NCBI RefSeq assembly: GCF_023078275.1
Contig: NC_062975.1
Coordinates: forward strand, 8,159,141 to 8,223,140
Direction: 5' to 3'
DNA: 64,000 nucleotides
DNA from: Leguminivora glycinivorella
Lineage: Eukaryota; Arthropoda; Insecta; Lepidoptera; Tortricidae
Shown here: one piece after another, positions 43,847-54,047 of the stretch
How the letters are laid out: the number at the start of each line of letters is the position of its first letter
How positions within the stretch are numbered: the stretch's first letter is position 1
Program-made: the position numbers and the translations under genes
The notes under the pieces: generated by a model
The model's input: only the letters and a program-made list of their open reading frames with translations
Databases searched by the model: none
What the model was told of the DNA's origin: nothing

Positions 43847-44122
43847 GGGCATTTTCAGAATTTGGACCCCCCAATTAGCGAAAGATGTTAACAAAAATTA
43901 ACTCTCTGTCAGTTTTGTGACGATAATTAAACATGAAATTTCAAAGAAAATATTGTTTTTGTGTTAATTACATAAACTTTAAGCGATAATCTACATTCAG
44001 AATGTAAAAAAAGTAAATTTTTAGACAAATTTTATGCTTAATTGTCGTCACAAAACTGACAATGAGTTAATTTTTGTTAACAAGTTTTGCTAATTGGGGG
44101 GACCCAAATTATGAAAATGCCC
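43847..44122. mobile_element. MITE with GGGCATTTTCAGAATTTGG ends
   Basis: Inverted arms of about 33 bp include GGACCCCCCAATTAGC / GCTAATTGGGGGGACC. An inner inverted pair (GTTAACAAAAATTAACTC, then GTCAGTTTTGTGACGA) extends the fold. 276 bp, non-coding. Confidence 0.85.
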
Positions 44123-44209
44123 ATTAACCTTTTACATTAGTTAGCAAAATTTAGATAAGTAATAAAATTAAATTTATTTTGGAACACATCTCAAAATTGA
44201 AATTAATTA

Positions 44210-44350
44210 CGTCGTGGCTTGCGTGGGCGACGGTCGCGCGATGGTCGCGCGACGGCGATGCGAACGCATACGAAATCAAAACCTTATCGATATGAAAGTA
44301 GACGATGCGATAAGACGCGACGGCGACCGTCGCCCACGCAAGACACGGCG
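44210..44350. mobile_element. GC-rich MITE
   Basis: Ends CGTCGTGGCTTGCGTGGGCG / CGCCCACGCAAGACACGGCG with GACGGTCGC / GCGACCGTC inside. The 68-codon ORF spanning it is not a gene. Confidence 0.8.
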
Positions 44351-44514
44351 TTAGCATTTTTAATTAAACTTTAATGTAATCTAAAATTTGTGACACCATC
44401 TGTCTTATAGTTAAAGAACTCGATACTATAAAGGTCGCATATTTATCGTCAAAAGTGCAAAAGTAAAGAGGCGTACAGAGTACTAGCTTTTTTTTTTGAC
44501 ATTCTTAATACTGA

Positions 44515-44580
44515 TTGACTGAGTCCCACGGTAAGCTTGTGTTGCAGGTACTCAGACAACGATAGGTATATATAACACAA
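44515..44580 (-). mobile_element. SINE body fragment
   Basis: TGACTGAGTCCCACGGTAAG and TTGCAGGTACTCAGACAACG match the distal body of the SINE at 37,931-38,186. Confidence 0.65.
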
Positions 44581-44644
44581 ATGGAAACAGCGCGAAAAAT
44601 TGACAGGCTACCCTAAAAACAGTTAGGCGATTTTGGTGCTGTTA

Positions 44645-44773
44645 GGGTGCGCGCCCACGGGCGACAAAATCGCTCGACGACTTACGTATTTATATGAAAA
44701 GTTGCGCACTTTCATACTAGCCCATGGTCGCGACAAAAAAGTCGCTCCGAAAAAGTCGACCGTGGGCACACCC
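44645..44773. mobile_element. Small MITE
   Basis: GGTGCGCGCCCACGGGCGAC at left is mirrored by GTCGACCGTGGGCACACC at right. Confidence 0.6.
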
Positions 44774-44904
44774 TCTTAGGCAATACAGCTCACGCAATGC
44801 ATATAATCATGGAACGTCATGAAAAATAATAATGTGCTTACCGCAGCTCAAAAAAGGTCAATAACGGGGTTCAATGAACATAAGCTTTCTTTGACAGAAA
44901 TTCT

Positions 44905-45135
44905 TCCTGACCCCGAAAAACGACGGGGTGTTATAAGTTTGACGTGTCTGTATGTCTGTTTGTCTGTCTGTGTGTGCGTCTGTCTGTGGCATCGTAGCTC
45001 CCAAACGGATGAACCGATTTAGATTTTTTTTGTTTGAAAGCTAAGTTAGTCGGGAAAATCGGTTTCATGAAAATCGGTCCACTATATCGCGGTCGGGGGT
45101 CTTTTCAAAATTATAATTTTGTGGTTAGGTTAGTT
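44905..45135 (-). repeat. CCCCCGACCGCGACATAG repeat, reverse copy
   Basis: Reverse copy of 40,402-40,674 (GACGGGGTGTTATAAGTTTG to ATATCGCGGTCGGGGG). The 67-codon ORF over it is repeat translation. Confidence 0.8.
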
Positions 45136-45479
45136 CCGATTTAAATATATAAGTTGAGTCAGGCCCCCGTCACTCGCTCAAGGTTGCGCGGCGAGTACCT
45201 ACGCGCTCCTGTTAAATGACTGGCAAGGGCCATATATTTCAGAAAAGGTACGAGTTACGCGATGAAAGAGACGCACTTCTACTTTGATAAAATTGTAGGC
45301 ATTTAGCGTTGCGCAGTCGGAATTTGACGCAAAGTATAGTAGCATGAGTCGTTATTTCTTTAAACGGGTTTTTAGATGTGTGGTCTGTCTTTTTAATATT
45401 TATTCTGTGGTTGAGTTCTAAAGACCAAGACCAATCCTGTTAAATAAAGGAAATCTTTTGTTTACGGCACGCCGTATTT

Positions 45480-45645
45480 TTATAAGTTTGACATGCTGGT
45501 CTAGTCTGTGTGTGTGTCTGTCTGTGGCATCGTAGCTTCCGGATGGATGAACCGATTTTGATTTAGTTTTTTTTTGTTTGAAAGCGTTCGGAAGTGTTCT
45601 TAGCCATGTTTAGAATTTTAATTTTGTGGTTAGGTTATTGATGTA
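45480..45645 (-). repeat. Same repeat, truncated copy
   Basis: It shares TATAAGTTTGACATG, TCTGTGGCATCGTAGCTTCC, AACCGATTTTGATTTAGTTT and GTTCTTAGCCATGTTT. A deletion removes the CCGCGACATAG end. Confidence 0.7.
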
Positions 45646-45668
45646 AAATAGTGCACTATAATATAATA

Positions 45669-45921
45669 TGCTAGTTTCCTACTAGTCAAATCAGCTTCTT
45701 CTTATGAACTGTCAAAACGATTTGCTAATATGGAATTACTATGAAATAACTACTGAGGAGTGACGTCACGGTCAATTCATTTACTTTATATCTTTCTCTT
45801 TGACTTATTAAATAGAAATTATGTTTAAAACTAACTACTGTCCATATTTTTCTTCTAATTATGTGGTGCTTTATTTCGTGCACTGCATAAAATATTTTAT
45901 TTCAAGTATAGGAAACTAGCC
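45669..45921 (+). mobile_element. MITE, GGCTAGTTTCCTA family, copy 3
   Basis: Full copy with ends GCTAGTTTCCTACTAGTC / TATAGGAAACTAGCC, and the most complete of the three. It includes ATTATGTGGTGCTTTATTTC, which is missing from copy 1. Confidence 0.85.
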
Positions 45922-46356
45922 TATTGTCTTTACATTTAATCGCAAGCGTTCAACGCTGAGTAAATACATAAAAAATCGCGCGTTTTACGCCTGTGTGTGC
46001 GGGTAAATAATAAATTGAATCAAATAACGGGTTTCCCTTCCGTTTCCATACTGCGAAACCGCTGACGTATGTAATTGTAATTATTTTGCAGCATTGTTTT
46101 GGCTTGTTTGTTAAAACGCCATTCCATTTAACTGGGTTTTCAAGTTACACGACAGTTCAAAGGTTATTGACTAAACAAATAAAATGCTTTCAAATTGACG
46201 TGATGTTATTTTGCCAAAGTCAGCGCCATATTATATAAAAATAAAATACCTGTATCTACTTATATGTAATCGTTTGCTTTGATTTTGATGATAATACGTA
46301 AGGTGATTTGGTACAGTTTTAGATGTATGCACGTACATATTTGAAAAATATATTTT
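45922..46356. other. AT-rich spacer
   Basis: No supportable feature. Confidence 0.35.
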
Positions 46357-46700
46357 TCAGTACAGATGGTGTTTTTTTTACGCACTAGTGCGAGAAGTGG
46401 TTCATTATATGCTAGGTCGAAACTTCGGAGGCTCATCTGTACTGAAAAACGTCGTACGATACACGTGCGAAAAGGATATTCGTAACTCGTGTCGATTTAA
46501 AACACTCCCTTCGGTCGTGTTTTAATTTATCGCCACTCGTTTCGAACTTCCTTTTTTTCGCACTTGTATCGTAATGTACTATTTCAGTACAGATGGTGTT
46601 TTTTTTACGCACTAGTGCGAGAAGTGATTCATTATATGCCAGGTCGAAACTTCGGAAGCTCATCTGTACTCAAAACGTCGTACGTACGTCGTAATATACT
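46357..46700 (+). repeat. TTCAGTACAGATGGTGTTTT repeat, one and a half tandem copies
   Basis: A full unit (46,357-46,584) is followed at once by a partial one (46,585-46,700). Both carry ACGCACTAGTGCGAGAAGTG and AACTTCGGAGGCTCATCTGT-like sequence. A third copy is at 59,836-60,058. Short palindromes (GCACTAGTGC, CAGTACAGATG / CATCTGTACTG) are internal. Confidence 0.8.
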
Positions 46701-46734
46701 ATTAAGTAGTTGGATAACCTCTTTTTTTTTTTTT

Positions 46735-46792
46735 TTCTTAGCCTATTGGAGTGTCCCACTGCTGGGCAAAGGCCTCTCCCCTGGATAACCTC
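46735..46792 (-). mobile_element. RTE-type LINE 3' tip
   Basis: The minus strand ends with the GAGGCCTTTGCCCAGCAGTG signature followed by A-rich sequence (plus-strand T run at 46,723-46,737). It matches the 11,868 copy. Confidence 0.65.
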
Positions 46793-47328
46793 TTAGACCT
46801 GTAAATTCATATAATTATTTTAATTAAATAAAAGCTATGCAGCGTTATAAAACAAATAAATCCCGACGTTGAAACGTGAACAAACAAATTATTCTAAAAA
46901 ATGCTTCCAGCGCACTGAATGGGTTTTGAATGGCGAAACTCGCAGCGTCCCCTACAAAATTACGTTAATTTACTAAAACGGTCCCACCCGCCCATCCTCT
47001 TAACCTAATTTATATTGTAAACGGACTAGCATGTACTTGCGTTACTTAAAGTAGCTGAAGTGGATTTTGCTACAATCTCATTTATGTCAATTTCGGAGAT
47101 GAGCCTAATAGGCCTAGCAATGTATACATATACTCAGTTGGAGCGATCGTCAACTGTTGAGAATATCGCGCAGTACATCCTAATATTATTAAAGAGAACG
47201 TTCTCAATGGCAGCTTGCATGAGAATTTTCTCCTGAATATTTCCAGTAGGTAGGTAGGTAATTGTAAGAAATTTTGAGAATGTTCTGCAACTTGTACATT
47301 GGTAAGTAAGTCTTACTTACAGTGATAT
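46793..47328. other. Spacer
   Basis: No gene. Small (GTAG)n run at about 47,247-47,262. Confidence 0.35.
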
Positions 47329-47336
47329 CATTAGGG

Positions 47337-47927
47337 TAGTGACCGACCAAAGGTTCGGTTTCGGCCAGTTTCGGCCAAAAAATCATGTTTCAGCCGTAGT
47401 TTCGGTTTCGTCCAAAAAACGGCTGAATCTTTCGGCCAGGCCGAAACTTACGGAAGACTTCCTTTTTTCCCAACGTAGAAGTCTTCCTTCCGCAGAAGTC
47501 TTCCGCAGAAGTCTTCCGCGACCACGGCCAGTGCAACCTGGCCGAAACGTTGGGAAAAAAGGTAAAAATAATGTTAATTAATCGCGTTCGACCCGTATGT
47601 GACTTTAAATATGTGTACAAAGCGCGAGAACTTAAAGCGAAACTCACACAATTGTACAGTTGGGATGGGATCTTTGTTCCAGGATTTTAAAAGTTCCTGA
47701 TAAGGTGATAAGAATTCAAAAAATAACAAATGACAAATAGTGAACTCAAAAAATAAAAAATACAAAATACTTACAAAACTATGAGTAGGGTCTAGTTAAG
47801 ATGAGCATAAAAACGGTTTTATACATTTTTTTTGGCGATTTTAACAAATCTTCTAAAGTTTCGGTTTCGGCCGACACTAGAGTTCGTTTTCGATTTCGGC
47901 CAGAAAACATGTTTCGGCCGGACACTA
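47337..47927. mobile_element. hAT-like element with 8-bp target duplication
   Basis: Ends TAGTGACCGACC / GGCCGGACACTA are inverted and rich in TTTCGGCC repeats. CATTAGGG is duplicated exactly at 47,329-47,336 and 47,928-47,935. A local repeat of GAAGTCTTCCGCA lies at 47,480-47,520. ORFs inside (80 and 85 codons) are composition artefacts. Confidence 0.85.
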
Positions 47928-47935
47928 CATTAGGG

Positions 47936-48566
47936 TTATCTGAAGATGTCACACAGATCTTGCTATCCGCTTGTGCTTGCCCGAAGCTGTATTAGCGCTG
48001 GCGAGATGCACGATAACTGTTTTACATCTTTCGACCTCAGTGTAAAAAACTTATTTGTCAAGAACCTTCTAAAGTATAAAGTTGGGCCCAATTGTATGGA
48101 AGATTGAAACTAAAGCTGCTCATTTTTAAGGGCTAGGTAAAGTGACGCTCAACTTATTGGACAATCAAAGAGAAATATTAGTTTCATTGAGTGGGTGGAC
48201 GTGGCTGTGGGCAATTGAATTGAAATAAAACTGTTTTTTTGTTATCGAGGGTCTGCTTTCAATTTTCCGAAATGACTTTCAATTATTTATCCGTTTTAAA
48301 TGCACTTGCTTGTTGTAGGTGGTTTTTAAAGACAATTGGTACGCCCCGGGTAGAACATTAGGTACCTACATATAAATACTTAATATATTTAGATATATTT
48401 GTTGTTTTCGATTATTCTACCATTGTAATTTTTCCTTCTCCTTGCACCATTTTTACATGTCTCTGTTTAGCCCGATGGTTGATTGGTAGAGAATGCCATT
48501 AGTAAAAGTCCGCCATTTGTACATTTTTGTTTTATTTGTGCAATAAAGTTTAAATAAATTTTTTTT
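47936..48566. other. Spacer
   Basis: No supportable gene or repeat. Confidence 0.35.
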
Positions 48567-48842
48567 TCAAATTATAAAATTATTTTTTTGAATGAAAAAC
48601 AAACCCAAGTCGCTGCCACCGGGCAGTGTGCCCAGAAGGCTGGCCGCATTGCCACGTTGGATGGCAATGCTTATACATATACGTTGAGCAAAATATTGAC
48701 CAGCCCTCTGGTCACCTGTGACGTCAATTAGGCGCGCCGCTAGCTCTTTGTATAGCTGACGCGCGCTTGGCCCCCATGGCCCCGGTGTTTCCACACCAAA
48801 CGCCGCAAAAATGAAACTGCTGCCAAGGGTGGCATATAGATT
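48567..48842 (-). pseudogene. Retroelement ORF C-terminal fragment
   Basis: The minus strand is open from 48,842 to the stop near 48,567. It reads FGVETPGPWGPSARQLY, then RLIDVTGDQRAGQYFAQRI, then AIQRGNAASLLGTLPG. I recognise the pattern (a VETxGPWG start, VTGDxRAxxYxxQRI centre and AIQRGNAAS end) as the C-terminus of predicted reverse-transcriptase-type proteins in many invertebrates. The exact family is not certain. No upstream catalytic domain is present, so it is a 5'-truncated copy. A frameshift lies in CAQRICISIAIQ relative to what I would expect. Confidence 0.5.
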
Positions 48843-49158
48843 GGTTTCTAGAATTTAGACTTATATTGACCGGGAATAGACCGTGAAAACCTTTTTGATT
48901 TTTGTCGAGTTCCCGATATTTCGACGCAGTTAAGACCATTGTCGTGGATAGGCCGTTACATGCATCATGATCACGGAAAAACTGATGATGATCACGCCCA
49001 TAGGCAAAACACAGAGGCTCTCTGTTTACCTCTGTGTTATAGAGGTACAAATATATCTTATTCTTTTTCTATTCTTATTCATAAATGTTTCACTATCCTA
49101 GGAAACAAGCGCAACATGTTACCAAACATAGAAAATGCTATTTGTAACAAACCTGAGT

Positions 49159-49263
49159 ATAGTCACCGGCATAGAGAAGTGATGATGAATGAAGTAACAT
49201 TTCAAACAAGACGTTAATATGACAAGGTACAGAAATCATCACTTATTTATGCCGGTGACTGTA
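49159..49263. mobile_element. Mariner-type MITE, CAGTCACCGGC family, copy 2
   Basis: Same ends as 11,708-11,838 (AGTCACCGGCATA ... TTATGCCGGTGACTGTA). 105 bp, slightly truncated at left. Confidence 0.8.
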
Positions 49264-50354
49264 TTCAGCAATCATATTTATGTAAATTGGTAGGTTGGTT
49301 GCTTTATACTCGTAAAGTAGGTATACTGAGTCGAGAGCCGGGCGAATTCAAGTAAAACTTTGGAGGAGTTCAGGAGTTCCTCTTCTGAGGCAATCTTAAC
49401 TCAAGAGTAAAGTATTCTTTAATGTTTATATATTATTTAGCTCTTAATTATTATTTTATGACATGTATCTCGTCTGTTACATTTTTATGTTATTTATTTG
49501 CCCTACCTACGAGTATACCTACCCAATGTAAATGTGCTTAACCACAGATATAGAAAAAAAGATATAGAATCATTATATCTATGTTCTAAGGTTAATACGT
49601 ATTTATTTTATGTTTGTAGATAATTCAAGGCACTTAAAAAGGCACTTCAGTCTGTAATAAATGGTCTGAAAAAAGTACAGAATCAAAAATTTACTTTATC
49701 CATGATTGGACTTAAACAACAAACACAAAAACTAAATTTATAATAGCAGAACCTCATATAGTTTAACGAAATTTTGTGATGCCGTTCAAGTTGGATGGGT
49801 CAATATTATCGCATAATCCTTTCACCGATCTAATCCATATTGAACATACTTTTGCTAAACATATTTTGACGGCGCTCGGCCGCCCAATTTCAATTTCCGG
49901 CCGGTAATATCGCCGGCACGCCAGCGCCATCCGGCGGCTTCATCTGATATTACCATCTAGCACAGACGAGAAAATTATAGAGAGTTGTGTCATAAAATCT
50001 ACGGTGTTTGTGGTTCAAGTTGTTGCAGAAAGAGAATAGAATATGGAATGTAAGGGACCAGGGACTCGATACATTTACGCCTCTTCTCTTTCCGCATAGG
50101 TTACAAAATAAAATTAATGGTAAGTCGGAAAGAAAAAACGGCCAAGGCATTGGGCTGGAAACAAACCATCAACGGTGAATCGTCAAACCCGATAAATCGA
50201 AATTATTTTTCATTGAAATAGGAACGTTGTAAAAATTGCACATGTTTCGAATTTCGAAACCAAAACTCAACTTATTGGATTTGACTTACCCCGTGCATGG
50301 TGCTCTGCTATCGCGGCAGGTGCCTAGGGCCATCGGCCACCCGAGTTACGGCAG
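49264..50354. other. Unannotated region
   Basis: No gene supportable. A GC-rich block at 49,870-49,945 (GGCCGGTAATATCGCCGGCA) contains short inverted GCCGG/CCGGC runs but has no match elsewhere in the window. Confidence 0.4.
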
Positions 50355-50583
50355 CATAAATAAATAAATATTGGGGACACCTTACACAGATCAACTTAGC
50401 CCCAAACTAAGCAAAGCTTGTACTATGGGTGCTAGGCGACGATATACATACTTAAATAGATAAATACATACTTATATGCAAATATCTGTGCTCATCACAC
50501 AAATAAATGCCCTTACCGGGATTCGAACCCAAGACCGCGGCTTAGCAGGCAGGGTCACTACCGACTGAGCCAGACCGGTCGTC
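50355..50583 (-). mobile_element. tRNA-derived SINE, copy 2
   Basis: The minus-strand head has A box TGGCTCAGTCGG and B box GGTTCGAATCC. The body carries TGTGTGATGAGCACAGATAT and GTATATCGTCGCC, and the tail is TATTTATTTATTTAT. It is diverged from copy 1 in the body, so it is a different subfamily. Confidence 0.85.
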
Positions 50584-50768
50584 GGTCGGCATAGGTAGAT
50601 TTTATCTGTTAATTTTCATAACATTTATTTTTCCGTATTACTACTTCAAATAACATTAATTAGTTTATTTAAAATTATGTTTCTCATACTATTTTATCTT
50701 ACGCTTTCGCATCCCTCAGATCGTCTTTGATCATCCGTCAGTAGCCTCAGGACTATAATATGATAACA

Positions 50769-50915
50769 GGGTACGTAGCCGAAAGGCACAAACGCTTACG
50801 AAACGCTCGTAGATATCCATCTCTATCGCTCTTGCGTATTAGTGCGACAAAGCCAGACTTCCTTTCGCGGCGTTTCGTTTACGTTTCGCGTCGCAGAAAT
50901 GCCTTTGCCAACGGT
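50769..50915 (+). mobile_element. GCCGAATGG-family MITE
   Basis: GGGTACGTAGCCGAAAGGCA start, CTTGCGTATTAGTGCGACA centre, and a degraded right end (AATGCCTTTGCCAACGG). Confidence 0.75.
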
Positions 50916-52102
50916 AGCCCGTATTATTCACGCATCTCTGCATCTACTAAAATGGTTGACATGCCCATAGATATTCAGCATTAGTACGGATACACCCTTT
51001 CGCATTAAAGAGGCTGAGTCTGTATAATGTAAACGTTTGAGGGTAAGGCTATCTGTTCAGTACTATCGCACCCGATTATGAGCCATACAGTTTTGTACTT
51101 TTGGGTTCTTTTGCAACATACACTTTGAGAAAAATATTTTCCCATTTTATAAGAATAAAAACCGAATGCGTTTTGACCGAGACATTTCAATGCGTAGAAG
51201 ACAAATGTTTTCACTTTGCATCATCCCTGATATGATAATCCTGATCCCAGGGTATATTATAACTTTAGGGAATGGCATTATTACTTGCACGCATAGCACA
51301 CATTTAGCAGAATATTGTTTTACCGAATATTACTTTGGTCGAATTTGATTTAGCATAATTTTATGTAGCATATTAATCGTATAGCATACTATTACAAGAG
51401 CAGAATGATTACACGCTATCAAAGAGATACTGTCCCAGAGTCACCGTTAGGTATGACGACGAGCGAAGCGAGGAGGAGTGTTAGGTATCTTGCATCCCCA
51501 ACTCATCCGACTCACTATCAAAAAGCAAATTGCAACTTTATGCTGCCTAAATATTATGCACAAATAATAATCTGCGAAAGTACTGTTCGACTAGAAGACT
51601 ATTATGCTCATCAACTTTATGACAACAGACGATTCGGTATTACAAAAATCTGCGAAATGATTTATGCCAAAGCATATTCTGCTGCGTAAGGTGTTTCTGC
51701 CAAACGTGACTTCTGCCAAGAACTATTATACGAACCAAATATACACGAAAAAAGTTTCTGCAAGACAATAGTGAACCAAGCTGTTGTCATATACCTACTA
51801 TATTCGCATGAGCTGACTTTAGAACCAGTAGATTTACAACCAATTGAACCACAAACATGGTAGGCTTTACCAAACAGATCATATAAATAATACCTAGGCA
51901 TAAGTCTAACGAATAAAGCAGATAGGTATTTTGATGACAAAATGTTGGAGGAATCATGTGACATTTTTTTGTTGAAAAGTGATAAGTGTCGATCAGTCTG
52001 GTTACTTTTAGAAAGTCGTATAGGAATCTGATCTACCTGACTTTTTCTGAAAGAGTCTTTACATGAATAAGACAGTAGTGGATTTTGCATTGTAATAATA
52101 AA
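50916..52102. other. Repeat-like AT-rich region, no gene
   Basis: ORFs at 51,405-51,689 (+) and 51,662-52,090 (-) have no recognisable domain. The stretch 51,290-51,900 consists of short phrases around TTATGC, TTCTGC and ACCGAATAT that recur irregularly. I suspect an old repeat but cannot name it. Confidence 0.35.
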
Positions 52103-52510
52103 AATATATAACTAGACTTGGCTTACGAGATAACCGCCATGTGGGATGTTGATTCGACGATCATTGTTCCGATAGTCGTTTCAGCGAACGGTCTCATAGC
52201 GAAGAGTCTCGACCAACATCTTAAGAGACTCTCGCTAGATGGCTGGATCAAGAGCCAGGTGCAGAAGGCGGTGATCTTGGACACGGCGCGTATAGTCCGA
52301 CGGTTCCTCTCTCTGCAGCTCTAACCACCGGCTGCTTGGGCCCTGTCCCACTGCTGGCGGCACCCTAGGTTAGATTGGTTATAATGTGTTTATATATTTT
52401 GTATTGTTTTCTAAGTGGATTTGTATTTTACTTTTATAATCATATTATAAAATAGCCTAACTTAAGAAGGAAAATAAATAAAAGAAAATATATAAAAAAA
52501 AACATATTTA
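52103..52510 (+). pseudogene. 5'-truncated LINE: ORF2 C-terminus and A-rich tail
   Basis: The frame ending at 52,322-52,324 reads AYEITAMWDVDSTIIVPIVV, then SLDGWIKSQVQKAVILDTAR and IVRRFLSLQ. The pattern (a W-V-x-IVPIVV start and SVQKAxxLxTAxIxRRxL ending) is the conserved tail of CR1-like reverse-transcriptase ORFs. A ~170-bp 3' UTR (CTGTCCCACTGCTGGCGGCA) runs into AAATAAATAAAAGAAAATAT and an A-run near 52,500. Nothing upstream of about 52,103 continues the protein. Confidence 0.65.
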
Positions 52511-52735
52511 TAGTTACTAGTCTGTAACCACCCTAAGATACAAACGAGAGCTATATCGTATTCTCTCACAGTGAGATTCTGTAACTAAAGAGCAGTAATT
52601 GTATCGATCAATTTGTAGTAGACTAGGAGCCAAATGCGATCCGATTGCACTCCAATCAGGCTGCGCCCTGGGGTATTGTCACAACAGCAGAGCTTACCGA
52701 GCAAGGGCTGCTCAATCAATACGTCTAGCAAACCA

Positions 52736-52890
52736 GGGTACGTAGCCGAATGGCACAAACGCTCACAAAACGAAACGCTCGTAGATATCTGTCTCTATCG
52801 CTCTTGCGTATTGGCGCGACGAGCCAGACTACCTTTCGCGGCGTTTCGTTTTCGTTTCGCGTCGGAGAACTGCCATTCGGCTACGGGGCC
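52736..52890 (+). mobile_element. GCCGAATGG-family MITE
   Basis: Canonical copy: GGGTACGTAGCCGAATGGCA ... TGCCATTCGGCTACGGGG. Two overlapping ORFs (90 and 102 codons) across it are repeat translations. Confidence 0.85.
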
Positions 52891-52942
52891 AGACCTGCGG
52901 GTCTAGCACACCAGCGTGATAATGATAAACCTTCTCACAGCA

Positions 52943-53085
52943 GCCGGCCTACCATGCTTCCAATTTTATCACTAATCCACGTGGATAAGACATCTGTCAC
53001 TCTCACACTGACATACTTGCTAAAGCGAGACAGACGTCTTATCCACGTGGATAAGTGATAAAATTAGAAGCATGATACGCCGGCT
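52943..53085. mobile_element. MITE with CCACGTGG-containing arms, copy 2
   Basis: GCCGGCCTACCATGCTTCCA left end and TGATACGCCGGC right end, arms about 45 bp. Same family as 40,181-40,322. Confidence 0.85.
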
Positions 53086-53369
53086 GGCCGCGCGTCCTTT
53101 TCTCACATTTCGTGAGCGCGATAGGGACGCACCGATGCGATATTTATTATTTCCCTTACTAGCACGGAAACACGTGTTTTATCCTTTAATTCTAGCGGGT
53201 AAAAACGCATTAGTGGATAAAGTAATTTGACTTTGAATATAGTACTTGCTTTAAATTGATAAAACTGGGTGAATCTAGTGCTGAAGATGATATTTACCAT
53301 CTGTCGAACTACTGGAAGCAGTGATACTCGGTTTTTGCGTTGTACTTTCCTCGCTACAGTGAGGGGAAA

Positions 53370-53525
53370 AGTTTTGTGTGACACATGGGTGCAAATGTAT
53401 TTTACTTCTCGTGTGTTGAAAAACTCGCCAAGTCTAGGATCTCGCTTCGCTCGTGGTTCAACTATAGAATCCTTTCACTTGCTCGTTTTTCAATTCCACG
53501 TTAAAATACAGTTTTGCACCCTTGT
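53370..53525 (-). repeat. Dispersed lepidopteran repeat fragment
   Basis: It contains CGCTTCGCTCGTGGTTCAAC, TAGAATCCTTTCACTTGCTC and TTCAATTCCACGTTAAAA, which I recognise from a common lepidopteran repeat. The two 86- and 93-codon ORFs nearby are not genes. Confidence 0.5.
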
Positions 53526-53701
53526 ATAACAAATAACTAACTATTCACTAGTGTGCTACGCCCGCTGAGCGTCTCGTCTACCAAGAGTTTTTAACTCGAT
53601 AGCATAGTCACGGAAATTAACAATCATTGAATGGAAGTAAACAGCGTCCGTAAATTGTTACTCATTAGAACCAAATATTCCTCAAACCTCACCTATAGAT
53701 T

Positions 53702-54037
53702 ATGGACAGTAAATCTCTAGAGAAAAGGAAAATCCTAAAAAATGAGCTCATAAAGGCACGCCGTGCAGGAAACTATGCCATAATAAGAAACAATAGACTG
53801 TTCATAAACGGGAAAGAATCGACACCGAACGAAGAGGGCATTAAATCGACCAACCAACTAAACCACTCGCTCAACCAGTGCACCTACACTACAACGGACT
53901 CGATTGAAACAAAAAACATTGAAGAAAAAATCACAACAAATTTAAAACACAACATAACAACTACAGCAAACATGATGGACAACAATCATTCCTTTCGTAC
54001 AAATATTCATCCAGAACACACAGAGCCTAAAAAATAA
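53702..54037 (+). CDS. LINE ORF1 C-terminal remnant (111 aa)
   Basis: The protein begins MDSKSLEKRKILKNELIKAR, continues AGNYAIIRNNRLFINGKES, and then becomes a Thr/Asn-rich low-complexity tail. The RR..AII.NN.LFINGKE stretch resembles the end of ORF1 (nucleic-acid-binding protein) in CR1/Jockey-type LINEs. A TAG in frame at 53,696-53,698 closes it upstream, and no zinc knuckles or RNA-binding domain remain. The endonuclease frame (+1) is open from 53,976, overlapping this ORF by 62 bp, and reads QNTQSLKNKTYI before the first methionine of ORF2. That looks like the normal start of the endonuclease domain. ORF1 and ORF2 may thus be linked by reinitiation (the TAA is 10 bases before the ATG) or by frameshifting, or a one-base indel may have split a fused frame. 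Confidence 0.6.
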   Translation: MDSKSLEKRKILKNELIKARRAGNYAIIRNNRLFINGKESTPNEEGIKSTNQLNHSLNQCTYTTTDSIETKNIEEKITTNLKHNITTTANMMDNNHSFRTNIHPEHTEPKK

Positions 54038-54047
54038 AACCTATATT

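Noticed and set aside
51662..52090. 142-codon minus-strand ORF
   Set aside because: No recognisable domain, no initiation context or neighbouring gene, and it lies in an irregular AT-rich repeat-like region.
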